Origin: Chloroflexota bacterium
GTDB lineage: Bacteria; Chloroflexota; Limnocylindria; Limnocylindrales; CSP1-4
Length of the DNA stretch: 8,336 nt
Assembly: GCA_021812735.1 (NCBI GenBank)
Contig: JAKAMV010000404.1
Location: 1 to 8,336, forward strand
Direction of reading: 5' to 3'
The notes beneath the pieces were generated by a model. The model was given only the letters and a program-made list of their open reading frames with translations. It was not told the DNA's origin and searched no databases. Position 1 is the stretch's first letter; the number at the start of each line of letters is the position of its first letter. The position numbers and the translations under genes are program-made. Below are positions 1-5,939 of this stretch, piece by piece.

Positions 1-21
1 GCACTCCGGCGCGGGGTGCCC

Positions 22-136
22 GCTGGGCGGGCAACCCTCCGCGTGGCGGCGAGCAGATCAGCCCCGCGCCCGCCAACTCGCGCACCCTGCTGCCAGCTGG
101 GCGGGCACCTGCACCGGGACGACCGCCGGGCGGGCA
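22..136. repeat. Three-copy 12-bp direct repeat GCTGGGCGGGCA
   Basis: The 12-mer GCTGGGCGGGCA occurs exactly at 22-33 and 96-107, and with one change (GCCGGGCGGGCA) at 125-136. Each copy is followed by variable sequence, and GGCAACC or GGCAATCC strings recur at about 30, 133, 142 and 151. The stretch lies in about 240 bases of non-coding DNA before the first gene. The copies are unevenly spaced (starts 74 and 29 bases apart), so this is not a simple tandem array. Protein-binding sites, RNA hairpin parts or compositional chance are all possible. I see no other gene in 1-241. Confidence 0.45.
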
Positions 137-224
137 ATCCCGCGGCAACCGCGCGGCAACCCGACCACGCCCCGAACTCGCCGGCGCAGCACGCCCCAAC
201 CGCGACGGATCCGCCGGCGCCGCG

Positions 225-233
225 TGCTAGCCT
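225..233 (+). promoter_or_regulatory. Probable extended -10 box for a leaderless transcript
   Basis: The sequence TGCTAGCCT contains an extended -10 (TGN followed by TAGCCT at 228-233). It ends eight bases before the ATG at 242. Transcription starting about seven bases after the -10 would begin at or next to this ATG, so the mRNA would be leaderless. No Shine-Dalgarno sequence lies before the ATG, which agrees with that. No clear -35 is visible. Confidence 0.4.
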
Positions 234-241
234 CCGACGCG

Positions 242-673
242 ATGCGCGCATCCTTCGGACGCCCAGCCCCAGCCGGCTTCCCGGCCGAACGTCCCGCCCC
301 GCCGGTCATCGCGGAGCCCGGTGACCCGTTCGCCTCGCTCCGCGTGCTCGACGCGTTGGCGCGGATGGACCGTGGCCGGCCGATCGCCATCGACGCGCTG
401 GTTGCCCACCTCAACGCCGCGCACCTCGACTGGCTGTTCCCGCGCGACGTCGTGGTGGCGGTGCTGGTCGCGCTCCAGGCGAACTGGATGGCCGACTACC
501 GCAACGCGTCGGGGATAGTTCTGGACGAGGGACTCGGCGGCGCCACCGTGCAGCTGGAGGACTCGTCGCGCGTGGACCCGTGGCTCGTGCGCCAGGCGCT
601 CCGCGTCGCGGCCGAGTGCCGCGAGGCGCTTGACGAGTTCGCCCGCCGCGACCGGCTCGCCACCGGCGGGTAG
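242..673 (+). CDS. Hypothetical protein, 143 aa
   Basis: I do not recognise this protein. Residues 1-27 are rich in Pro and Ala and probably disordered. A compact mixed Leu/Ala/Val/Asp body follows (about residues 28-136) with likely helices, including LRVLDALARMDRG and a hydrophobic run with FPRDVVVAVLVALQ. There is no signal peptide, metal-binding motif or clear membrane span. The amphipathic, charge-balanced body and strong third-position GC favour a real gene. I chose ATG 242 because a -10-like TAGCCT sits eight bases upstream. An in-frame GTG at 224 exists but would begin inside the TG element of that promoter. The stop is 25 bases from the convergent stop of the acetyltransferase gene. 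It may be a small cytosolic protein, and no function is assigned. Confidence 0.65.
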   Translation: MRASFGRPAPAGFPAERPAPPVIAEPGDPFASLRVLDALARMDRGRPIAIDALVAHLNAAHLDWLFPRDVVVAVLVALQANWMADYRNASGIVLDEGLGGATVQLEDSSRVDPWLVRQALRVAAECREALDEFARRDRLATGG

Positions 674-698
674 CTGTGCTCGGCCCGGTCGCGCCGGC

Positions 699-1610
699 TC
701 AGAGCAGCCCGCCGTTGACCAGGCGTGCGACGGGGTCCAGCGGGTCCGTCGGCCCGGCGCAGTACACGTCCCGGTCGTCGATGGAGAACCCGGCCTCCAG
801 CAGCGGGCGCATGGCGGGGTTCGGGCCGGGCACGGTGAGGTCCAGCACGTCGCCGGCGGCGATGCAGCGGCCGGCCGCCGCCAGCACGGGGCCGACCGGG
901 TCGGCGCCGGGGCGCACCACCAACCGGTCCACCGCCCGCACCGCCGGTCCCGTCTGCCGGTCGCGGCCGTAGCCCACGGCCACCGGCCCGGCGTCGTCGC
1001 GCACGATGAACGGGTCCGAGCCCGGCCAGCCCACCCACAGCTCGTGGTCGCGCGAGCGATCGGCCCCGGTCCACGCCAGCTCCAGCGCGGCCTGCTCGGC
1101 CGGGTCGCCGTCCACCACCTCGACGGCCCGGGCCCGCGGGTCGGCCGACGCGCGCCTCGCCGCCTCGGGCCCGCCCTCAAGGTAGAGCGCCACCCAGCGT
1201 GCCGCCATGCCCGCCCGGATGTAGATCGGCAGGGCGCGCGGATCGTCGGACGCGAACGTGGTCCGGGGCTGGCGAACCCCGTAGAGCGCCGCCAGCAGCT
1301 GCCTGCCCAGCCCCTGCCCGAGGTGCGCCGGGCAAACGAACAGGTCGGCCAGGTGCCAGGCGATGCCCACGTCCGCCACCGCGCCGAAGGCCACGACCCC
1401 GCTGCCGGGCAGCTCGCTGACCATGGCCCGGTGGTGCGCCAGCAGGTGCAGGACGTAGGGCCCCACGATGTCCGGCCCGAGCCGCTCGCGCGGCGGGGCG
1501 TCGTTGCCGTGGGCGGCGAGGATGGCGCGGATGACCGGGACGTCCTCGGGCGTGGCGAGCCTGGCGACCGCCGTGGCGCCACCGGACCCGGCTCCCGGGC
1601 CTGTCGCCAT
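699..1610 (-). CDS. GNAT-family N-acetyltransferase, probably two GNAT-like domains
   Basis: This 303-aa protein probably moves an acetyl group from acetyl-CoA to an amine. The N-terminal half (about residues 14-146) has a GNAT layout. It opens with ARLATPEDVPVIRAIL, then has motif A at about 87-107 (LADLFVCPAHLGQGLGRQLL) and a motif B-like IYIRAGMAARWVALYLEG near 129-146. The usual Gln/Arg that opens the pyrophosphate-binding Q/R-x-x-G-x-G/A loop is Leu (LGQGLG). The C-terminal half (about 160-290) repeats the trend with a strand at GPVAVGYG, DRLVVRPGADPVGPVL and LLEAGFSIDDRDVY, and looks like a degenerate second GNAT domain. Single-domain GNATs are usually 140-180 aa, so the length supports a tandem arrangement. 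The ATG overlaps the TGA of the upstream peptidase gene (TGATG), which suggests translational coupling. Substrate is unknown. Confidence 0.82.
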   Translation of the reverse strand: MATGPGAGSGGATAVARLATPEDVPVIRAILAAHGNDAPPRERLGPDIVGPYVLHLLAHHRAMVSELPGSGVVAFGAVADVGIAWHLADLFVCPAHLGQGLGRQLLAALYGVRQPRTTFASDDPRALPIYIRAGMAARWVALYLEGGPEAARRASADPRARAVEVVDGDPAEQAALELAWTGADRSRDHELWVGWPGSDPFIVRDDAGPVAVGYGRDRQTGPAVRAVDRLVVRPGADPVGPVLAAAGRCIAAGDVLDLTVPGPNPAMRPLLEAGFSIDDRDVYCAGPTDPLDPVARLVNGGLL

Positions 1611-2827
1611 CAGCCTGCCCGCGCCGCCGGCGTGCCGGGCCCGCGGCCGTAGCGGGCCATCACGTCCACCAGCCGCTCCGGGTCCAGCCGGTGGGCCGTG
1701 ATCCCGTCGCGTCCGACCATCGTCTCGGCGGCCAGCAGCGCATTCACGATCGCCGCCTCGGTGGCCTCGACCGCCGCCTGGAACAGCGGGTTGATCGCCC
1801 GGTCCACCACCATCCGCGTGCCGACGGTGTGGCGAGGGTCCTGCTCGCCGGCCGTCTGCGACAGGCCGCGGTTGCCGGTGGCGAACGCGATGACGAGGTC
1901 GCCCGAGCCGTGCGCTGCGATGCTGCCCATGCGGGCGACGCCGAGGCTGGCGCGCTGGGCGAGGCGCTCGCACTGGTGCGGGAGAAGCGGCGCGTCCGTG
2001 GCCAGCACAACGATGATCGAGCCGCCCTCCGGCCCGGTCCGCGCGGACGGCGGGACGCGGACGCCGGGCCAGCCCCGCTCGGCCAGCCGGGCGCGGGCCT
2101 TCGCCTCCAGTTCGTCCACCTGGTCCCACGGACTCGGCACGTCGGCGGTGGGGATCTCCTGGCCCACCGGCACGCCGTCGATCCGGAGGAGCTCACGCGA
2201 GCCGTAGTTGGCCTGGACGAGCGCGCCCACCACCCAACCGCCGTCCGTGGCCGGCACCCGGCGCGACGCCGTGCCGATGCCGCCCTTGAACTCGTGGCAG
2301 ACCATCCCGGTCCCGCCGCCCACGTTGCCCTCGGCGACAGGCCCGCCCGCCGCGCTCGCGATCGCCGCGTCCACGTGGGCCTGTTTCACGTGAAACCCGT
2401 TGATGTCGTTGAGGGCGCCGTCATACGTCTCGCCCACCACCGGCAGCGACCAGAACACCGCTTCGCTATCGCGGGACCGGGCCGCGTGGACGACGAGCGC
2501 GTCCCGCACGACGCCCACCGAGTGGGTGTTGGTGATGCCGATGACGCCGCCGAGGAACCCGGACTCGCGGACCCACTCGAGCCCCGTGAGCTCGCCGTTG
2601 CCGTTGAGGCGGTGGCAGCCGGCGAACACGGGCTCGACCCAGACGTCGTCCTCGTGCGGCACAACCACGGTCACGCCGGTCCGGACCGGGCCTTGGCCAA
2701 CCACCAGCGGCCCGTCGCCCGCGATCAGCGTGGTGTGGCCGACCCGCACGCCGGGGACGTCGGTGATGGCGTCGAGCTCACCCGGTTCCAGCAGGCCGAT
2801 CTTGATCCCGAGCTCGCGAGCGCGCAT
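1610..2827 (-). CDS. S58 (DmpA/P1) family N-terminal-nucleophile aminopeptidase
   Basis: This 405-aa protein matches the DmpA-type peptidases, which remove N-terminal D- or L-residues or cleave beta-peptides. Family members fold as one chain, then cut themselves before a Ser that becomes the N-terminal nucleophile. Visible landmarks are MRARELGIKIG and ITDVPGVRVGHTTL at the start, PVFAGCHRLNGNGELTG (66-82), GITNTHSVG (97-105), GNVGGGTGM (167-175), the probable processing site GG|S at 269/270 leading into IIVVLATDAPLLP, and HGSGDLVIAFATGN (306-319). Length is close to DmpA, which is about 375 aa. ATG 2827 fits the family N-terminus and has GGAGGA just upstream. There is no signal peptide, so it should be cytosolic. 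It is first in an operon with the GNAT gene and divergent from pabB. Substrate preference (D- or L-amino acid amide, beta-peptide) cannot be read from sequence. Confidence 0.92.
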   Translation of the reverse strand: MRARELGIKIGLLEPGELDAITDVPGVRVGHTTLIAGDGPLVVGQGPVRTGVTVVVPHEDDVWVEPVFAGCHRLNGNGELTGLEWVRESGFLGGVIGITNTHSVGVVRDALVVHAARSRDSEAVFWSLPVVGETYDGALNDINGFHVKQAHVDAAIASAAGGPVAEGNVGGGTGMVCHEFKGGIGTASRRVPATDGGWVVGALVQANYGSRELLRIDGVPVGQEIPTADVPSPWDQVDELEAKARARLAERGWPGVRVPPSARTGPEGGSIIVVLATDAPLLPHQCERLAQRASLGVARMGSIAAHGSGDLVIAFATGNRGLSQTAGEQDPRHTVGTRMVVDRAINPLFQAAVEATEAAIVNALLAAETMVGRDGITAHRLDPERLVDVMARYGRGPGTPAARAG

Positions 2828-2830
2828 CGC

Positions 2831-2836
2831 TCCTCC
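2831..2836 (-). promoter_or_regulatory. Ribosome binding site of the S58 peptidase gene
   Basis: On the minus strand GGAGGA lies only three to four bases before ATG 2827. The spacing is short but usable. No other in-frame start nearby would keep the conserved MRAREL N-terminus. Confidence 0.55.
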
Positions 2837-2881
2837 GCGTGTTCGTCGTGCCGACTGCCCGGGACGCTTCCCGCTGCACCC

Positions 2882-2887
2882 TATCAT
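2882..2887 (+). promoter_or_regulatory. -10 box TATCAT of pabB, probable leaderless start
   Basis: TATCAT ends six bases before the GTG at 2894, so the expected transcription start coincides with the start codon. No Shine-Dalgarno sequence precedes that GTG. The same few bases read on the other strand give TAGGGT (2883-2878), a weak candidate -10 for the divergent peptidase gene. The two divergent promoters may therefore overlap in this 66-bp gap. No convincing -35 is seen. Confidence 0.5.
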
Positions 2888-2893
2888 CGCCGC

Positions 2894-4387
2894 GTGCCGT
2901 CCACGCCGGAAGCCCGTCTCGATCTCCGCCCCGTCGCAGGGCGTGCCAGCGCGCCGACGGCGGGTCGGCTCGCGAGGCTGGCGCGGCTCCCGCAGCTGGA
3001 CGGCACCGCGCCGATGGACGCGGCCGAGGCCTTCCGGGGCCTGCCCGGGCTTGCCCTGCTCGAGAGCGCGCGGCCCGGTCGGATGGGCCGCTGGAGCCTG
3101 CTCACCGCCGACCCGGTTGCGGTGCTGGAAGTGCCGGCCGACGGCGCCGACCCTTTCGCCGGGGCTCGCGAGCTGCTGGCAAGGCTGGCGGGGGTCGCAC
3201 CCGACGCAGGCGACGGGGCCGGGGCGGGCGTTCGGCCCGCGGAGATCCCGCCGTTCTCGGGCGGCCTCGTTGGGTATCTCGGCTACGACCTGGGCCGCCG
3301 GCTCGAGCACCTCCCCTCGCTCGCCGCTGCGGACCAGCCGCTGCCGGACCTGCGCCTGGCGTTGCACGACTGGGCGATTTCGTGGGACCGTCGGACGGGC
3401 GCGGCATGGCTTGGCGGCCGGGCGATCGACGGGGACGCCGCCCGCCTGGACCGGCGCCTTGCCGCGGTGCTGGACCGACTGGCCGGCCGACGCGCCGCCG
3501 GGCCGCCGCCGGCCGAACGGGAGGCGCCGCTCGCGTTCGTGTCGGGCATGCCGCGCACGGCATGGACCGAGCGGGTGGCGGCCGTTCGCGAGGCCATCGC
3601 GACGGGCGAGATCTACCAGGCCAACCTGACGCGCCGCCTCGCGACCCCGTTCGACGGCGACCCGTGGCCCGTCTTCCGCCGTCTCCGCACCGGCGACCCC
3701 GCCCTGTTCGCCGGCTACCTGGATCTGGGGCCGGACCCGCGGACTCGCGCTCCCCGGGCGCTCCTCTCCGCGTCGCCGGAGCCGTTCCTCGCCGTGGACC
3801 GCCACGGCATCGTCGCCACGGACCCCATCAAGGGCACCCGCCCGCGCGGCCGCACGCGCGAGGAGGACCGCGCGCTCGCCCGCGAGCTGCTGGCGAGCCG
3901 CAAGGACCAGGCCGAGAACGTGATGATCGTGGACGTGCTGCGCAACGATCTCGGCCGGGTGTGCGTGCCGGGCACCGTGCGCGTGCCGCGGCTGCTGCGC
4001 CTGGAGCGGACCTCGACCGTGCAGCACCTGGTGACCACCGTGACGGGCCGGCTGGCCCCGGGCAGGGACGCCTTTGACCTGCTCGCGGCGAGCTTCCCCG
4101 GAGGCTCGATCACCGGCGCGCCCAAGATCCGCGCCATGGAGGTCATCGAGCGCCTGGAGCCGGTGCGCCGCGGCCCGTACTGCGGCACCATGCTGTGGCT
4201 GGGCGCCGATGGCCGGATGGGCTCGTCCATCCTGATCCGGACGTTCGTGGCGGATGGCGCGCGCCTCACGCTCCACGTGGGCGGCGGGATCACGTACCGC
4301 AGCGACCCTGACGCCGAGTGGGACGAGACGGTGGCGAAGGCGCGCGGGCCGCTATCGTCGATCGGCGCTGTGGAGGTGCAACCGTGA
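2894..4387 (+). CDS. pabB: Aminodeoxychorismate synthase component I
   Basis: This 497-aa enzyme joins ammonia to chorismate to give 4-amino-4-deoxychorismate, the first committed step to 4-aminobenzoate and folate. The N-terminal lobe shows LLESARPGRMGRWSLLTADP (55-74) and FSGGLVGYLGYDLG (121-134). The chorismate-binding domain (about 222-485) shows GEIYQANLTRR (238-248), LLSASPEPFL (290-299), DPIKGTRPRG (310-319), RNDLGRVC (350-357) and FPGGSITGAPKIRAMEVIE (401-419). Lys313 in PIKGT is the covalent-catalysis lysine of PabB (Lys274 in E. coli). Anthranilate synthase TrpE and isochorismate synthases differ here (PIAGT in TrpE), so this is PabB. The GTG at 2894 is placed by the TATCAT box just upstream. 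There is no fused glutaminase domain, so it needs PabA from elsewhere or free ammonia. It overlaps pabC by four bases. Confidence 0.93.
   Translation: MPSTPEARLDLRPVAGRASAPTAGRLARLARLPQLDGTAPMDAAEAFRGLPGLALLESARPGRMGRWSLLTADPVAVLEVPADGADPFAGARELLARLAGVAPDAGDGAGAGVRPAEIPPFSGGLVGYLGYDLGRRLEHLPSLAAADQPLPDLRLALHDWAISWDRRTGAAWLGGRAIDGDAARLDRRLAAVLDRLAGRRAAGPPPAEREAPLAFVSGMPRTAWTERVAAVREAIATGEIYQANLTRRLATPFDGDPWPVFRRLRTGDPALFAGYLDLGPDPRTRAPRALLSASPEPFLAVDRHGIVATDPIKGTRPRGRTREEDRALARELLASRKDQAENVMIVDVLRNDLGRVCVPGTVRVPRLLRLERTSTVQHLVTTVTGRLAPGRDAFDLLAASFPGGSITGAPKIRAMEVIERLEPVRRGPYCGTMLWLGADGRMGSSILIRTFVADGARLTLHVGGGITYRSDPDAEWDETVAKARGPLSSIGAVEVQP
4372..4378 (+). promoter_or_regulatory. Ribosome binding site of pabC
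   Basis: GGAGGTG inside the end of pabB lies seven bases (counted from GGAGG) before GTG 4384. It fixes this start over the upstream in-frame ATG-like candidates. Unlike pabB, pabC is translated from within an mRNA and uses a normal Shine-Dalgarno sequence. Confidence 0.65.
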
Positions 4388-5292
4388 GCGGGTCCGGGCC
4401 CAAGTTCGTGTGGGTGAACGGCGAGGTGCTGCCCGCCGACGCGCCGCATCTCCCGGTCACGGACCGCGGCTTCCAGCTGGGCGACGGCATCTTCGAGACG
4501 CTGCGCGCCAAGGGCGGCCGATGCACCGAGCTGCCCGAGCATGTGGCGCGCCTGCGGCGGTCCGCCGCCGGGCTCGCGTTCGAGCTGCCCCAGAACGTGG
4601 ACGCGGTCCTGGCCGACGGGATCGCGAGGCTGCTCGCGGCCGAGGGCCTCGACGGGCCTGGGGCCGACGCTTCGGTCCGGATCACCGTCTCGCGCGGCGT
4701 CTGGGCATCGCGCGGCCTGCTCCCGCCCCGGGACGTCCACCTGGTGCCGACGATCGTGGTCCAGGCGTGGCCCGTGGAGCCGCCGCCGGCCGGGCACCTG
4801 GAGCACGGGATCGCGCTGGTGGCCTCGCGCATCCGGCGCGACCCGCAGAACCCCATCGTCACGCTCAAGACCACCTCGCGCGCAGACTATGTGTACGCGC
4901 GCATCGAGGCGCGCGCGGCGGGTGCCGACGACGCGCTGTTCCTCACGACCGCGGGCCACCTGTCCGAGTCCACGACCGCCAACGTGTTCCTCGTCCGCAC
5001 CGCGCCCGACGGCGTGCTCGAGCTCGCGACCCCTGCGCTCGACTGCGCGATCCTGCCCGGCACCACGCGCTCGTGGCTGCTGCGCTGGGCGGCGTCGGCG
5101 GGCCTCCGCCCGTTCGAGGGCCTGCTCACCCCGGACGAGCTGGCCACCGCCGACGAGGCGTTCCTCTCCTCCTCGGTCGCGGGCGTCCTGCCGGTCACCC
5201 GGTTCAACGGCCACCCCATCGGCGCCGGCGTGCCCGGCCCGTGGGCTCGGCGCGCCCGGGCGGACCGCGAGGCCGTGTTCGGCCGGGGCTGA
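4384..5292 (+). CDS. pabC: Aminodeoxychorismate lyase (class IV PLP enzyme)
   Basis: This 302-aa fold-type IV PLP protein should split 4-amino-4-deoxychorismate into 4-aminobenzoate and pyruvate. It shows VWVNGEVLPADAPHLPVTDRGFQLGDGIFETLRA (9-42, the standard N-terminal block with the RGFQLGDGIFETLR core), Lys162 in VTLKTTSRADYVYAR as the PLP Schiff-base lysine, SESTTANVFLV (194-204) with Glu195, and the late block LPGTTRSWLL (224-233). The length suits the family, usually 270-300 aa. Branched-chain and D-amino-acid aminotransferases share these motifs. The lyase call rests mainly on the GTGA overlap with pabB, which implies coupled translation in one pathway. GTG 4384 is supported by GGAGGTG upstream. 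No third gene of the pathway follows, and the next 450 bases hold no clear gene. Confidence 0.85.
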   Translation: MSGSGPKFVWVNGEVLPADAPHLPVTDRGFQLGDGIFETLRAKGGRCTELPEHVARLRRSAAGLAFELPQNVDAVLADGIARLLAAEGLDGPGADASVRITVSRGVWASRGLLPPRDVHLVPTIVVQAWPVEPPPAGHLEHGIALVASRIRRDPQNPIVTLKTTSRADYVYARIEARAAGADDALFLTTAGHLSESTTANVFLVRTAPDGVLELATPALDCAILPGTTRSWLLRWAASAGLRPFEGLLTPDELATADEAFLSSSVAGVLPVTRFNGHPIGAGVPGPWARRARADREAVFGRG

Positions 5293-5381
5293 GTTCGGCC
5301 AGCGGCGTTCCCTCGCCTCCACCCGGCGCCCCCTCGCCTCCCCTCAGATATTCGCCAGGGGACGCGTAGGGGCGGCGCCGA

Positions 5382-5407
5382 CGGCCGGGAGACCCGGACA
5401 CCGGCCG
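5382..5407 (+). terminator. Possible terminator-like hairpin downstream of pabC
   Basis: CGGCCGG (5382-5388) pairs perfectly with CCGGCCG (5401-5407) around a 12-base loop, 90 bases after the pabC stop. No T-tract follows, so it is not a classical intrinsic terminator. At this GC content a 7-bp stem could be chance. Confidence 0.25.
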
Positions 5408-5733
5408 GATCGCAACCTTCGGGCCTCATCCATTCGCCCGGCGCATCGGTGGTGGCAACCGGACCCGACCCGCGCCATAAGAGTCGCCAGAGGAAAACGT
5501 GGGGGAACATGGCGCCCACCGCAGCCATCGGCCGAGGAGGTTAGTCGGTGAGGAGGCGGGCGAGGCACTCTCGCGGGACGGGCGCACCTGCCCCTTGCCA
5601 CGGTGGCGCGACACCAACCGCGGGCGGGGCGCAGACGTCAGCGATAAGCGGGAGCCACGCGCTGACCAAGCGGCCTGCCAATCGGCGACAACGCCCCAGC
5701 CGCGCGGCCGTCGTATCGTCGTGCCCCACGCCT

Positions 5734-5739
5734 AGGAGG
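5734..5739 (+). promoter_or_regulatory. Strong ribosome binding site before the reductase remnant
   Basis: AGGAGG lies seven bases before ATG 5747, an ideal arrangement. A -10-like TATCGT sits at 5714-5719. The translation start signal of the lost reductase gene therefore appears intact although the body of the gene is gone. Confidence 0.6.
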
Positions 5740-5746
5740 GCTGCCG

Positions 5747-5815
5747 ATGCGCCGCGTGACCTATTCGATGGGGATCTCGCTCGACGGCTACATCGTCGGG
5801 CCGGACGGCGACATC
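5747..5815 (+). pseudogene. 5' remnant of a RibD-C/dihydrofolate-reductase-family gene
   Basis: The first 23 codons read MRRVTYSMGISLDGYI followed by VGPDGDI. This is the typical N-terminus of DHFR-like (RibD C-terminal domain) reductases, whose start resembles VVYSMNVSLDGFIAGPDGD. Family members are usually 180-200 aa, and here the similarity stops at about 5815. What follows (AARLSRNACPS and onward) is unlike the family in any frame up to the nitrilase start, 124 bases later. The frame meets no stop for over 2 kb because of the GC bias, so any product would be a nonsense fusion across the nitrilase in the wrong frame. A deletion or rearrangement that kept the promoter-proximal end is the simplest reading. 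The intact RBS makes it a recent event or a retained leader peptide. Confidence 0.6.
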
Positions 5816-5901
5816 GCCGCTCGTTTGAGCCGGAACGCTTGCCCGAGCATGGCGCATGCGGGGGAGCGCCGGGCCAACCGTGGGGCCCTGGGGAAACGCA
5901 T

Positions 5902-5926
5902 GGACCGGCACCGCGGGGCCCGGTCC
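5902..5926 (+). promoter_or_regulatory. Hairpin abutting the nitrilase ribosome binding site
   Basis: GGACCGG (5902-5908) pairs perfectly with CCGGTCC (5920-5926) around an 11-base loop. The RBS GGGAGG starts at the very next base (5927). Such a stem could modulate ribosome access or protect the mRNA 5' end, but it may be chance in GC-rich DNA. Confidence 0.3.
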
Positions 5927-5932
5927 GGGAGG
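5927..5932 (+). promoter_or_regulatory. Ribosome binding site of the nitrilase gene
   Basis: GGGAGG lies seven bases before ATG 5940. It selects this start over the in-frame ATG at 5856, which would add 28 Gly/Pro-rich residues unlike the family N-terminus. Confidence 0.65.
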
Positions 5933-5939
5933 TTGGTCG

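Larger units (their letters stand above)
5293..5746. other. 454-bp stretch without a convincing gene
   Basis: No reading frame here looks coding: all are rich in Arg, Gly, His and Pro and match nothing I recognise. The region contains a repeated CCCTCGCCTCC (5310-5320 and 5331-5341), a hairpin (5382-5407), a GTGGG/CCCAC pair (5499-5503 with 5515-5519), a -10-like CATAAG (5476-5481), and purine-rich RBS-like strings at 5490-5494 and 5534-5540 that lead into implausible ORFs. It is locally less GC-rich around 5410-5510 than its neighbours. It may be a decayed gene or an untranslated RNA, and nothing can be named. Confidence 0.5.

Noticed and set aside
22..60. SAM riboswitch core (GCTGGGCGGGCAACCCTCC)
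   Set aside because: The 5' half is missing at the window edge, the expected downstream GGGGTGC segment is absent, and the next gene has its own promoter and is not a sulfur-metabolism gene.
1610..4276. An 888-codon minus-strand open frame spanning the peptidase gene and most of pabB in antisense
   Set aside because: Only the part from ATG 2827 looks like a protein family. The remainder lies opposite pabB and is Arg/Ala-rich, a stop-free frame produced by GC bias.
2894..4387. Anthranilate synthase TrpE or isochorismate synthase instead of PabB
   Set aside because: The diagnostic motif is PIKGT with Lys, not the TrpE PIAGT, and pabC follows with a four-base overlap.
5499..5735. 78-codon ORF with AGAGG before GTG 5499, ending just before the reductase RBS
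   Set aside because: The product is Arg/His/Gly-rich with no recognisable fold, and the upstream sequence is not clearly a promoter.
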